64,000 nt of DNA, taken from the NCBI GenBank assembly GCA_022539475.1, contig VCMS01000098.1:102420-166419 (forward strand). The letters are read 5' to 3'. The notes beneath the pieces are model-generated. The model had not been told where the DNA came from and ran no database searches. It saw only the letters and a program-made list of their open reading frames with translations. A program made the translations under genes and the position numbers. Numbering within the stretch: position 1 is the stretch's first letter; each line of letters begins with the position of its first letter. This DNA comes from Gracilaria domingensis (taxonomy: Eukaryota > Rhodophyta > Florideophyceae > Gracilariales > Gracilariaceae). Below, one piece after another: positions 31,890 through 40,444 of the stretch.

Positions 31890-33341
31890 ATGACCTGCTG
31901 CGTAGCCCCTTGCCGAAATGACGCGCAGTACCGGTGCCCTCGCTGCCGCGCACAATACTGTTCCGTGCCCTGTTATCGCGAGCACTCACAATCCTGTGTT
32001 CAAGCCTTTTCACAGCAAGCATCGGCCCATCTGGCAGGCCTAACCGCTTCGGACACCGAAAAGGCTCGTTTCAACGCCTTGCTGAATCGCTTACGACGTG
32101 ACCCCGAGCTGCAACTGTTTCGCGAAGATGATTCATTGTGCAACGCAACGACTCTGGACCTTGAAGAGCGCTCGGCCAGCTCCGACACCTCTGGCTCCGA
32201 TTCCCAGCAAGATGAAGTGCCCACTGATTTGCCTTCGGGGAGCAAGGACGAACCACATGTGCTGGAGGAGCTCATCAATTCTTTGAACGATGAACAGAGA
32301 AAAGCGTTCTTTTCCGTCTTTCACTTGTCTATGGAACGCGCCTGCGCCACGGGAGGCTTGAGTACGGACAACGGCGATCATGAACAACAAAAGCATCATC
32401 ACGGCATGGAACGCGAATCCGCGACAGGAACAAACCAAACCCACGCTCACATGCCGGGAAAAGGTTCCACGAGGAGCGACCAACCGGTTCTATTGGAATC
32501 CACGCGAGGGCCCCAAGACGTTGCGGATACTCTTGGCGAACTGGTCCAAGATATGGAGCAATTTGACTTAACGTACGACCAAATCCTGTCAAGGCTCCCA
32601 CAGCAGCTCGCCGATCAGTTCCAAGACGAGCTCAAAAACCGCAGTTGCGAGGAGTCACTTAAGCCATGGCGTCCGTGGTGGTATGTTTCTAGATTCTCTG
32701 ACGAAGACAACGAAGAAGCGTCAGAGCTACCACGGCTTCCCAAAAGAGAGGACCTACTTGTATCTCCGGATATCCCAAAACGGCACGCGTCATCGCTTTT
32801 GGTCAATTCGGTCATCGACGTTCTTCATGCAATCTGTCTAACTCTCCGTCTGTATGACGGTGACTGCCTTTCCGACCCTTTTCACGCAGCGAAGACAATG
32901 TGGACACTTTCTTCGGTACTATCCTCAGATGTGCGGTATGCTACAGTAGATCAAGTATGTCGTGCGTGCGTTGAAACAACGTCCAAAGCTCGTGGAAACG
33001 AAATTGCGTACTTGGCTCTAGAGGATGTGGCCGCTGTGCTTGGGGGATGTTCGGATTGGGTGTGCCGTTGTTTGTTTTATGGCCAAACTTTGTTGCAGCA
33101 GAGCCGACGCGAAGTTGGGCTCCGAAAAGGGCGGAAGACTATCAAGGGAGGTGCAAGAAAGGTGGCGTATATGGTTTCATGGGCTCTGTGTGAGCGAAGC
33201 TGTGTGTTTCGGGATGTTGCAAGGAAAGTGGCATCGTTTGTTGAAGTGGAGCAAGGAAGGTGCAAAGAGCTAAATGTAGCAAAACGAGCGGTAGAGCTGG
33301 TCAAGGCTTTCAAAGAGAAAGAGGGTGGCAGCAAGGAGTGA
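31890..33341 (+). CDS. HIT-type zinc-finger protein (ZNHIT2-like)
   Basis: The protein has 483 residues, starting at the ATG at 31890 (the frame also has a TTG two codons earlier). Residues 1-35 form a zf-HIT domain: CCVAPCRNDAQYRCPRCRAQ, then YCSVPCYREHSQSC. This gives the CxxxC...CxxC...CxxxC...HxxxC spacing of HIT fingers in snoRNP, R2TP and chromatin-remodelling factors. A short helical block follows (FNALLNRLRRDPELQLF). The middle is acidic and Ser-rich and the C-terminal 200 residues are helical. Finger position, length and the 'LLxxLRxDPxL' region are most like ZNHIT2, which links R2TP to U5 snRNP assembly. BCD1/ZNHIT6 is the main alternative. Confidence 0.75.
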   Translation: MTCCVAPCRNDAQYRCPRCRAQYCSVPCYREHSQSCVQAFSQQASAHLAGLTASDTEKARFNALLNRLRRDPELQLFREDDSLCNATTLDLEERSASSDTSGSDSQQDEVPTDLPSGSKDEPHVLEELINSLNDEQRKAFFSVFHLSMERACATGGLSTDNGDHEQQKHHHGMERESATGTNQTHAHMPGKGSTRSDQPVLLESTRGPQDVADTLGELVQDMEQFDLTYDQILSRLPQQLADQFQDELKNRSCEESLKPWRPWWYVSRFSDEDNEEASELPRLPKREDLLVSPDIPKRHASSLLVNSVIDVLHAICLTLRLYDGDCLSDPFHAAKTMWTLSSVLSSDVRYATVDQVCRACVETTSKARGNEIAYLALEDVAAVLGGCSDWVCRCLFYGQTLLQQSRREVGLRKGRKTIKGGARKVAYMVSWALCERSCVFRDVARKVASFVEVEQGRCKELNVAKRAVELVKAFKEKEGGSKE

Positions 33342-33412
33342 GTTGGACTGCGTTCTATGGAGAGAGAAAGTACGATGGACGGAAAGGGCAGCAGCAGCAG
33401 CTTGCGCGATAT

Positions 33413-34125
33413 ATGCTGCTGATGTTGTTGTCGATGTACACCGGGGCGAGCTGCCAAGTTGGTTCTGACGCAACGTCGCCGTCCGTGTCATCGGCAGAAT
33501 TCATGGCGCATATGAATGTGCAGCGTTTGGTTTTGTTTCGTGTTCGAAATGGGAATCCGAGACGAGTGGCTTCCGTCTCGGTTGTTGATACGAATGACAA
33601 CATTGTTGAGCGCATTGAGCAGTTTGTTGGTTGAAGATTGGGTTTTGAGCTGGATGAGGCGGCAGACTACGAAGCGATGATGGGAAGATCATGTACCGTG
33701 ATGGTGCTACTGCTGATGGTCGGGACTTTTTGGCGCGCAACGAAAGTGCTGCTACGGAAGCAGTGGTGTGGGCGAGGTTTTTCAAGAGCTTTCGCCAAGG
33801 CGTGGCGTGGGGTTGGACGCGTTGCGAAGTGAGCGGCAAGTAAAAGGCGTTGGTTCCGCCGCATCGGCCACGCGCCGAGCTTTCTGTGGTATGGTGTTGT
33901 TTATATATAGCACCCGTTGTCCGCTTTGTCCGTTGCAGCTGTCGAAATTGCTGGACAGCTGCCAACTGTTGTGAGCATGTTTGCGTGCGATTTCACCACG
34001 CGTTTGAATATGGTACCGACGGTAGATTACGTCGGAGACGTTGAGCACCAGCACATGTTGGTGGTGATCATTTGCAAAGTGGGACAAAGGCACTGGGCTG
34101 ATGCAGCAGAGTGGAAGGAGAAGGT
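33413..34125 (+). CDS. Unresolved protein-coding region, probably spliced
   Basis: Three plus-strand segments in different frames look like real protein but do not join in one frame. Segment 1 (from ATG 33413 or 33434 to about 33,630) contains AEFMAHMNVQRLVLFRVRNG and VVDTNDNIVERIEQF. Segment 2 (about 33,676-33,828) contains KIMYRDGATADGRDFLARNE and AVVWARFFKSFRQGVAWGW. Segment 3 (about 33,939-34,123) contains VEIAGQLPTVVSMFACDFTT and YVGDVEHQHMLVVIICKVGQ. A GTGAGC donor at 33829 and a TTGCAG acceptor ending at 33938 would bound a 110-bp intron, matching the size seen elsewhere in the window, but the phases do not fit exactly. Either the splice sites are slightly different or the gene carries frame damage. 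I do not recognise the family. Confidence 0.4.
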
Positions 34126-34545
34126 ACGGACGTACGTACGGTACAATGTGCGCGTTTTACGCGGTCGTCAGCTTTTTGGAGCTGGGCAACGGGGTGGGTG
34201 AGCTGTGAGCGCGCCGTGCGCCTGTACAACAGTGTGACCACGTTCATCGAAGAATTGCAAGCTTCCGGTAAGTTATGTCATCATCAATTGGCGGCAAGTA
34301 CAGTACGGCCGGAGGGGGCGGCAGCGGTTGCACGGCGGGCGGCGGTTGCGCGGCGGCGCGCAGCGCGCGCGCGGCCAGTGTAAGGAAATGATTCGCAGTG
34401 ATGCGAGATCTGCGGCGATCTCGAGATTCGCCCCGCGCGCCACAGTAGCGCGCGCGCGCGCGCGCGCCGCCGGCGCGCCGTCGCGCGCGGCGCGGAAACG
34501 CGCGCGCCGCAGCACGCCCCGCGCGTCGCGCCCGCCCGATCTGTG
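34126..34545. other. Intergenic, upstream of the CtpA protease
   Basis: This stretch becomes extremely GC-rich from about 34,320. Four GTAC cores lie within 20 bp at 34,124-34,144. No gene is seen. Confidence 0.4.
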
Positions 34546-35680
34546 ATGCAGCGCGCGCGCGCGCGCACGCGCGAGCCGGCGTTCGTGGCCGCCACGGCCG
34601 CGTGCCGCGCGCGGCGCGCCGTCGCGCCGAGCGCCGCCGCAATTGGCGCCGCGCTCGCCGTGCTGCTGTGGCCGGCGCACGCGCGCTCGCGAGTGCCGCC
34701 CGACGCCGTCGCGCCGCCGCCGCCGCCGCCGCCGCCCGTCGCCGCGCGCTGCGCGCCGCGCCGCACGCGCGCGCGCCAGCGCCGCGCCGCCGCGCCGGCC
34801 GCGGTGGCGGTGGCGCGCGCGCCGCGGCCGCGGCCGCGCCAGCCGCAGCAGCAGCGCGCGAAGCGCGCGGAGGAGGCGGACGAGCAGCGGAGGAGGAGGG
34901 AGGTGCTGCTTGAGGCGTACGAGCTGCTGCGCGATCGCTACGTCGACGAGTCGCGCCTCAACTGGACGCGCCTCCGCCGCGGCGTGGAGCGCCGGTCGCT
35001 GGACACGGAGCACAAGCTGCAGTGCAGCCTGCAGTGGCTGTTCTCCCGCTGCGACGACCCGTTCACGCGCTACCTCACGCCGTCGCAGCTGGAGAGCATG
35101 AGGGACGACATGCACGGCGAGATGTGCGGCGTGGGCATCGTGTTCAGCGCCGAGCCGCGCGGCTGGCGCGGCGCGAAGCGCATCGTGGTCAAGCACGTGG
35201 TGCGCAACTCGCCCGCCGAGCGCGCCGGCGTCCAGAAGGGCGACGCCATCACCGCCATCGACCTGCACAACGTGCGCGCCATGAGCGTGGACGACGCCGC
35301 CGCGCGGCTGGTCGGCAAGCAGGGGCGCAAGGTGCTCATCTCGCTGCTGCGCCACGGCAGCGAGCTCAACGTGCTACTCACGCGGCGCCGCTTCCAGGTG
35401 CCCACCGTGTGGTGGCAGCGAATGGAAGTGAAGGGCGTGGGCGCGGTGGGCTACATACAGCTGCGCGAATTTGGCGCGCGCACCGCGAGCGAGGTGCGCG
35501 CCGCGCTGCGCGCGCTGCAGCGGCGGCGCGGCGTGGTGGCGTGGGTGCTGGACATGCGCGGCAACTGCGGCGGGCTGGTGGACAAGGCGGTGGAGACGGC
35601 CAAGCTGTTCCTGCCGCGCCAGCAGGTGGTGGTGCGCTTTGTGGGGCGCGACGGGCGCGGCTCGCCCGAGCTGAGCGGGC

Positions 35681-35717
<37 letters not shown>

Positions 35718-36117
35718 GTGGTGGTGGGCGTGGCGCGCGACGGGCGCGGCGGCGGCGCGCACGGCGCCCATGGTGGTGCTGGTGGACGGCGAGACGGCGA
35801 GCGCGGCCGAGCTGGTGGCGGCGGCGCTGCGCGACAACTGCCGCGGCGTGCTGGTCGGGTCGGACACGTTTGGCAAGGGCTCGGTGCAGGCGATTGTGGC
35901 GCTGAGCAACGGCGGCGGCGCGGCGGTGACGGTGGGGCGCTACCGCACGCCGCGCGACGCGGCGGTGGGCCGCGGGCGCGGCGTGGCGCCGGACGTGCGG
36001 CGCGGCGCGCTGCCGGCCGGCGAGGCGGCGGTGGAGCGCGTGCTGCGTCGCGGGCGCGGCGCGGCGCGGCTGCAGTGGGTGGCGGCGAGGCTGGCGCGCT
36101 GCCGCGCGCGCGCGTGA
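34546..36117 (+). CDS. CTPA: C-terminal processing protease (CtpA, S41 family), plastid
   Basis: The protein has 523 residues. In thylakoids CtpA trims the C-terminus of the photosystem II D1 precursor so the Mn cluster can assemble. The basic N-terminus contains an AFVAAT block near residue 12 and then a hydrophobic stretch AIGAALAVLLWPAHARS (about residues 37-53), consistent with a stroma-plus-lumen bipartite leader. The mature part has the helical start ELLRDRYVDESRLNW and DDPFTRYLTPSQLESM, a PDZ domain (about 190-275: VVRNSPAERAGVQKGDAITA) and the S41 core. The catalytic Ser lies in ETASAAELVAAALRDN (about 428) and the Lys in DTFGKGSVQ (about 446). A run of Gly codons at 35,685-35,714 interrupts the core. 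The start used is the ATG at 34546; a GTG one codon earlier is ignored. Confidence 0.92.
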
Positions 36118-36420
36118 GGGGAGCGGGGAGCGGGGAGTGGGGAGCGGGGAGTGGGGACTACACGGGGAGCGGTTCTTACGCTACAACAGTACAGAGCAGC
36201 TCTTTACGGAAGGGGGTTCATGTTAGTCGCTAACTGCCGAAAAACATAGACACGCACTCACACGACTTGTAAACGCAACCGGAGACGGTGGATGGCGGTG
36301 CAGCAGGGGGGCGGGGGCAGGGCGCGGGGCGGGGGGGAGGCGGGAGGCGGGAGGGGGAGGGGCGGGGCGGGGCGTGCGTTCTCGCGGCGCGGTCGAAAAG
36401 AGGCGCCGGCGGCGGCGCGC
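36118..36420. other. Convergent gap between CtpA and the LEA-like gene
   Basis: This is 300 bp. A short GAGCGGGGA-like repeat follows the CtpA stop (36,118-36,175) and a G-rich stretch covers 36,300-36,370. No gene is seen. Confidence 0.5.
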
Positions 36421-36678
36421 CTACTCGTCCTTCTTGTCCTCGGGCTTGACCTTGTCGACGGCGGCCGAGGCGGTGTCGACGACGGCGTCCTTGGCGGCGA
36501 CGGCGGCGTCGCCGGTCTTCTCGGCGACGGCCTTGCCGGTGTCGACGGTGGCGTCCTTGGTGGCGACGGCGACGTCGCCGGTCTTCTCGGCAACGGTCTT
36601 GCCGGCGTCGACGGCGGTGTCCGCGGCCTTCTTGGCGCCGTCGGCGGTCTTCTCCATGGTGGACTTGACGCAACCCAT
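36421..36678 (-). CDS. Small LEA-like protein with N-myristoylation signal
   Basis: The protein has 85 residues. It begins MGCVKS: Gly2, Cys3 and Ser6 fit the consensus for N-myristoylation with neighbouring palmitoylation. The rest is a hydrophilic Ala/Lys/Thr/Val/Asp helix built from degenerate 11-residue repeats such as KTVAEKTGDVAV, KDATVDTGKAV and EKTGDAAVAAKDAV, the pattern of group-3 LEA proteins and apolipoprotein-like amphipathic helices. Two near-copies of the block GKxVAEKTGDxAVAxKDAxVDT are visible. This suggests a stress-protective helix anchored at a membrane face (plasma membrane or an organelle envelope). A TATAAAA box on its sense strand lies about 115 bp upstream. It is divergent from the kinase gene. 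Confidence 0.8.
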   Translation of the reverse strand: MGCVKSTMEKTADGAKKAADTAVDAGKTVAEKTGDVAVATKDATVDTGKAVAEKTGDAAVAAKDAVVDTASAAVDKVKPEDKKDE

Positions 36679-36792
36679 GTCGGATGTGGCGGGGCGGGCA
36701 GTTGGAGCGGCGGGAGCGGTGCGCGGGCGGGCGGGCGGGCGGCGGCGGCGGTGGCGGGCGGCTCGGCGCGCACTGCCGCGGCGCGGCGCGCG

Positions 36793-36801
36793 TTTTTTAT
36801 A
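36793..36801 (-). promoter_or_regulatory. TATA box of the LEA-like gene
   Basis: The minus strand reads CATATAAAAAACG here, about 115 bp upstream of the LEA-like ATG. It stands alone in a very GC-rich surround, which makes a chance match less likely. Confidence 0.55.
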
Positions 36802-37088
36802 TGAGCGCGACGCAACGCACGGCGCTTACAGCGGCCGCCACGGCGCGCGCGTTCTTCAACGTGGCGCGCGCCGGCGCCGCGCGCGCGCGCCGCCGCTCTC
36901 GCGACGCGCGCGCGGCGCGCGCCAATTCGCACCACGTCACGCCGCCCCCGCCCGCAGCAAGGCCGCGCGCTGGCGCCCGCGCGCCGCCCGCGCCGCCGCG
37001 CCGCCGCGCCGCCGCGCCGCGCCCTACAAAGGCCGCCGCATCGCCCGCCGCCACACACACACGCACGCACCACGACGCCCACAAAGCC
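36802..37088. other. Divergent promoter, LEA-like and kinase genes
   Basis: This is the rest of the 410-bp gap between the divergent starts. It is very GC-rich, with (CA)/(CGCA) repeats just before the kinase ATG at 37,052-37,075. Open frames here are composition artefacts. Confidence 0.45.
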
Positions 37089-38402
37089 ATGCCCGCCGCC
37101 AACCCCCGCGCCCCCATCGCCGTGCGCCTCCGCCGCGACGGCGACCTCTTCTACCGCCGCGCGCCCGTCACGCTGCGCCTCCACCACTCGCACGCGCAGC
37201 TGGCCGCGCACGCGCTGCCCTACGCCACCCTCACCGTGTCGCCCGGGCTCGGCGCGCACGACGTCGTGCTCACGACGCCAACCTCCGCCTTCTGCGTGCG
37301 CCCGGCGCACAAGGCCGACCGCGCGTGGCCCGCCGTCGTCGCGCAGCTGCGCCTGTGCACGCTGGCGCCGCCCGGCTTCTCGTACGTCGACGAGATTGGC
37401 CGCGGCGCCTTTGGCGTCGTGTACAAGGCGCACGACGAGCGCGCCGCGCCGCCGCACCGCCTGTGCGCCGTCAAGCAGGTGGACAAGCTGCTGCTGCTGC
37501 GCCACAAGGTGCCGCTCGCTGTGGCGCGCCGCGAGCTGCAGCTCGTCACCAGCCTGCCGTCACACCCCAACATCGTCCGCACGCACTGCGCATTCGAGAC
37601 CGACCGCTCGCTGTTTGTCGCCATGGAGCACGTCGCAGGTGGCACGCTGCTGAGCCACCTGCGTCACGCGCCGCTGCCCTTGCCCGCGGTGCGCCACATC
37701 ACCCACCGCCTCTTGCACGCGCTGGCCCACATCCACTCGCACCGCGTCATCCACCGCGACGTCAAGATGGACAACATCCTCGTGCACAGCAGCGGCGCGC
37801 AGCAGCTCGAGCCCAAGCTCTGCGACTTTGGCCTGTCGGTGCGCCACTCGAGCGAGCCGGCCCCGGCGCTGCACCACACCAACGTCGGCACGCGCTATGC
37901 CCAGGCGCCGGAGATGCTCTTGCCTGCGCAACACGGCAAGAAGCGCGCGCCGTACGGCACGCCCGTCGACCTGTGGGCCTGCGGCATCCTGCTCTTCGCG
38001 CTGCTGTACAGCCGCATTCCGTGGATCCAGCAACCCAAGGAGCAGCTGCGCGACATCAGGCACATGTGCCTCTTGTCCCAGCAGTCCAAGCCGTACATCC
38101 AGATCGTGCAAACCGTCGAGGAGAGGCTGCGCACGCCGCCGCTGCTGCAGAGCCTGCTGTGCGCGCTGCTGCAACCGTGCGAGTCCAAACGGCTCACGGC
38201 GCGCGCGGCGCTCGAGCACCGACTGTTCTCGCCGCAGGTGCCTCAACCGCTCAGTGCGGAGCGCGAGATCGAGCAGGATCTGATGACTGCGCCCATCTCC
38301 GCCAAGCAGGCGTTCCGAAGAGTGGTCTCGCTGGTCAGGGCCGTCGACTGCTTTCGCAACTCCACAATCTCCGGCATCTCGCGCGCGCTCGTGGTGCTGT
38401 AG
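37089..38402 (+). CDS. Serine/threonine kinase with N-terminal PH-like domain
   Basis: The protein has 437 residues. The kinase domain (about residues 99-385) is complete: glycine loop EIGRGAFGVVYKAHDE, Lys in CAVKQVDKLL, Glu in ARRELQLVTSL, catalytic HRDVKMDNIL, DFG in CDFGLSVRH, APE as AQAPEML, and the DLWACGILLF helix. The alphaC and catalytic-loop style is CAMK/Nek-like; I cannot assign a subfamily. The first 95 residues (IAVRLRRDGDLFYRRAPVTL to RAWPAVVAQLRLC) have the strand-rich pattern and final Trp-containing helix of a pleckstrin-homology domain, which would give phosphoinositide or protein docking. The start is the first ATG of the kinase frame, after a GC-rich leader without ATG in this frame. 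Confidence 0.85.
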   Translation: MPAANPRAPIAVRLRRDGDLFYRRAPVTLRLHHSHAQLAAHALPYATLTVSPGLGAHDVVLTTPTSAFCVRPAHKADRAWPAVVAQLRLCTLAPPGFSYVDEIGRGAFGVVYKAHDERAAPPHRLCAVKQVDKLLLLRHKVPLAVARRELQLVTSLPSHPNIVRTHCAFETDRSLFVAMEHVAGGTLLSHLRHAPLPLPAVRHITHRLLHALAHIHSHRVIHRDVKMDNILVHSSGAQQLEPKLCDFGLSVRHSSEPAPALHHTNVGTRYAQAPEMLLPAQHGKKRAPYGTPVDLWACGILLFALLYSRIPWIQQPKEQLRDIRHMCLLSQQSKPYIQIVQTVEERLRTPPLLQSLLCALLQPCESKRLTARAALEHRLFSPQVPQPLSAEREIEQDLMTAPISAKQAFRRVVSLVRAVDCFRNSTISGISRALVVL

Positions 38403-39297
38403 CACATGTTACACCTACCAAGGGCATCTATTTGCTCTACGTGTACATTTCGCTGACAACCACCGAATCCGTTTTGCTCATATCGTCCTGCTGTACAGTA
38501 ATAACTCTTTCATACATACCCAGCGTATCTACGACGGCCGCACACCCCTCGATGGCCGCCATCTGCATCATCGTCTGTGGTACGGTATATTATCTTCGCT
38601 CAAGCCCCAATGCACAGACACACACACGACACAACAATTCGGGGAGAAGCCCGCTCATTGTACAGCTCTCAATTCGATAACCTTTTATACTTAACATACA
38701 TGTACAAGCCCCGATCACAGCGGAGAGCTTGAACGCTGACAAACGCTGTTGCGCTCATCAGCTCTCTTTTCTCGTCCTCTTTCTCCGTCTCTTTCTCTGT
38801 TTCGCTCGCTCACAAAACCCTTAGGTAGTCGAAATTGCATCCTTGTCATGCTCCCGATTGCGCCGCCGTCTCGTTCTCTATACTTAGATCATGAGTATCA
38901 GTCTTCTGTAAGGACAGTTGGGGTGACCGATGCGCGAGATCCGTCTTCATGGCATGCAACCAACGACACGGGTGCCCGATTTCTCTCACCTCTCGATTAG
39001 CCCGCAATCATGGCGGGTGTCTAAATGCCGTTCGAAACGCTCATCATCATCATCATGAGCGTTTCGAACGCTATGTAGATACCGGCGGCCCTTGTACGCA
39101 CTGCATGCTATAAAGCTTACAACAACATCATGTTCCATGACGATAATACCCAAACGGAATGAACGGATGGCTGGCCAAAGTGTGACATCTGCCTCGTCCC
39201 GATTCCTTCAGCTTCGAGCTTGGTCGCCCTTGCTCACGTCCAAAAGCAGCAGTACGCAGGGTCCACACGCTCGAAACGTCCGCTTGCGCCAACGTGC
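38403..39297. other. Convergent intergenic region with a strong hairpin
   Basis: This is 895 bp between the stops of the kinase (+) and Vma12-like (-) genes. It holds two adjacent hairpins near 39,000-39,070 and otherwise no feature. Confidence 0.5.
39029..39070. repeat. Perfect 16-bp inverted repeat, 10-base loop
   Basis: CGTTCGAAACGCTCAT, a loop of CAT repeats, then the exact complement ATGAGCGTTTCGAACG. It is preceded at about 39,001-39,017 by a smaller hairpin (CCCGC...GCGGG). It lies between convergent genes, so it may shape 3' ends of both transcripts, or be a remnant of a small inverted-repeat element. Confidence 0.85.
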
Positions 39298-39960
39298 TCA
39301 GCGCAAGGGCCGGGTGCGATCGGCCATGTGTTGACGGCGCCTAACGTGTCTATCAACTTGCGTGTCGATGGTGTATATTCTGGTCAGCACAAGAATCACC
39401 TCGACTCCCATGGCAACAATCATGGCCGCGACACCGCCTATTAGCCCGCCGGTCTGCGTGCCCGTGCTTTGTTTGAACACAAAGTAGCCGGCGGTGAAAC
39501 AAGTAGCCATTGTGACAATCACATTGACGCCGAGTGACATTTGCGGCGCAAACTTGCTCATGCGCGCAGCCTCGATCTCCACATTGGTCGCATCCACCCG
39601 CGACACGTCGCGAACGATTCTTGCGTACTCCGCGTCCTTCTGACGCGCCTCCAGTCGCTCAATGCGAGCTTGCAGTTGAGCGTTTCTTACGTGCGGAATG
39701 TGCGCGGCGCAGGCATGCTCGTGCGTCAGATAGACTTGCGATGTCGCGAGAAGCGATGCCAGAGAAGGCGCATTCGCGTTGTTCCGAATCGCGCTTGCGA
39801 GCAGCTTGTGAGAAACGGTTTGCACGTGCTTGGTCCTCTTCGACGCGCCTTCCGCCTGGGCGGCAGCCAGCGCCCGTCGGATTTGTTCGTTTACAAGCAC
39901 GACCACCATGATCCGAATCTCGGTTGGCCACTCCAGCGCTTCAACCAAGGGTTTCGCCAC
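39298..39960 (-). CDS. Vma12/TMEM199-like V-ATPase assembly factor
   Basis: The visible frame gives about 220 residues. The N-terminal half is soluble and helical (VNEQIRRALAAAQAEG; LTHEHACAAHIP). A conserved-looking block YARIVRDVSRVDAT is followed by two membrane helices (VNVIVTMATCFTAGYFVF and GLIGGVAAMIVAMGVEVILVL) with a short lumenal turn, and a basic tail. This is the layout of Vma12, the ER protein that helps assemble the Vo sector of the vacuolar H+-ATPase. The 5' end is open. Position 39960 would be a GTG; the frame is coding-like back to 40017 (CSVAKPLVEALEWPTEIR lies across the boundary). The first in-frame ATG is at 39909. An upstream exon is likely. Confidence 0.72.
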   Translation of the reverse strand: MAKPLVEALEWPTEIRIMVVVLVNEQIRRALAAAQAEGASKRTKHVQTVSHKLLASAIRNNANAPSLASLLATSQVYLTHEHACAAHIPHVRNAQLQARIERLEARQKDAEYARIVRDVSRVDATNVEIEAARMSKFAPQMSLGVNVIVTMATCFTAGYFVFKQSTGTQTGGLIGGVAAMIVAMGVEVILVLTRIYTIDTQVDRHVRRRQHMADRTRPLR

Positions 39961-40118
39961 AGAGCAGAAGAGCGCCGCTTCGACAGCGACGACGTCTGGT
40001 TTGACCGCTGTGCGTCGTCACGCGCGGCTGGAGGCGTGGGCGTGCACACGGCCAAAGTTACGTCTGGCGCCTTGCCGTTCAAACTGTCCCAGCTCGATGC
40101 CAGCAATGCAAGAGCTAC

Positions 40119-40187
40119 TGCGCTGCGCTGCGCTGCGCTGCGCTGCGCCGCGCTGCGCCGCGCTGCGCTGCGCCGCGCTGCGCCGCT
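40119..40187. repeat. TGCGC tandem repeat
   Basis: About 13 units of TGCGC with occasional CGCGC variants, lying in the divergent promoter between the Vma12-like and ssSPT genes. On the minus strand it falls in the expected 5' exon or leader of the Vma12-like gene. Confidence 0.85.
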
Positions 40188-40444
40188 CCAACACGGCTCG
40201 TGCCCCAACACAAAGCATTCCCAGATCGAACGAATTTGTTCTCACTTGAACGACTTGCTCCACCCGAGTGTTGTGCTTCCATCACCTTTCAAGCCTCGTG
40301 CCGAATCTTGTTCTGAATCTACCTTCGGTACCCGCACAAGGCACACTTCTCTGCACTTGGCAAGCTATCGCAACCAAGCAGGGCCCTCCCCTCCCCAATC
40401 TCAAGCCCGATCTCAAGCGTGCTCCGCTCGCCTCTACTTTCATC

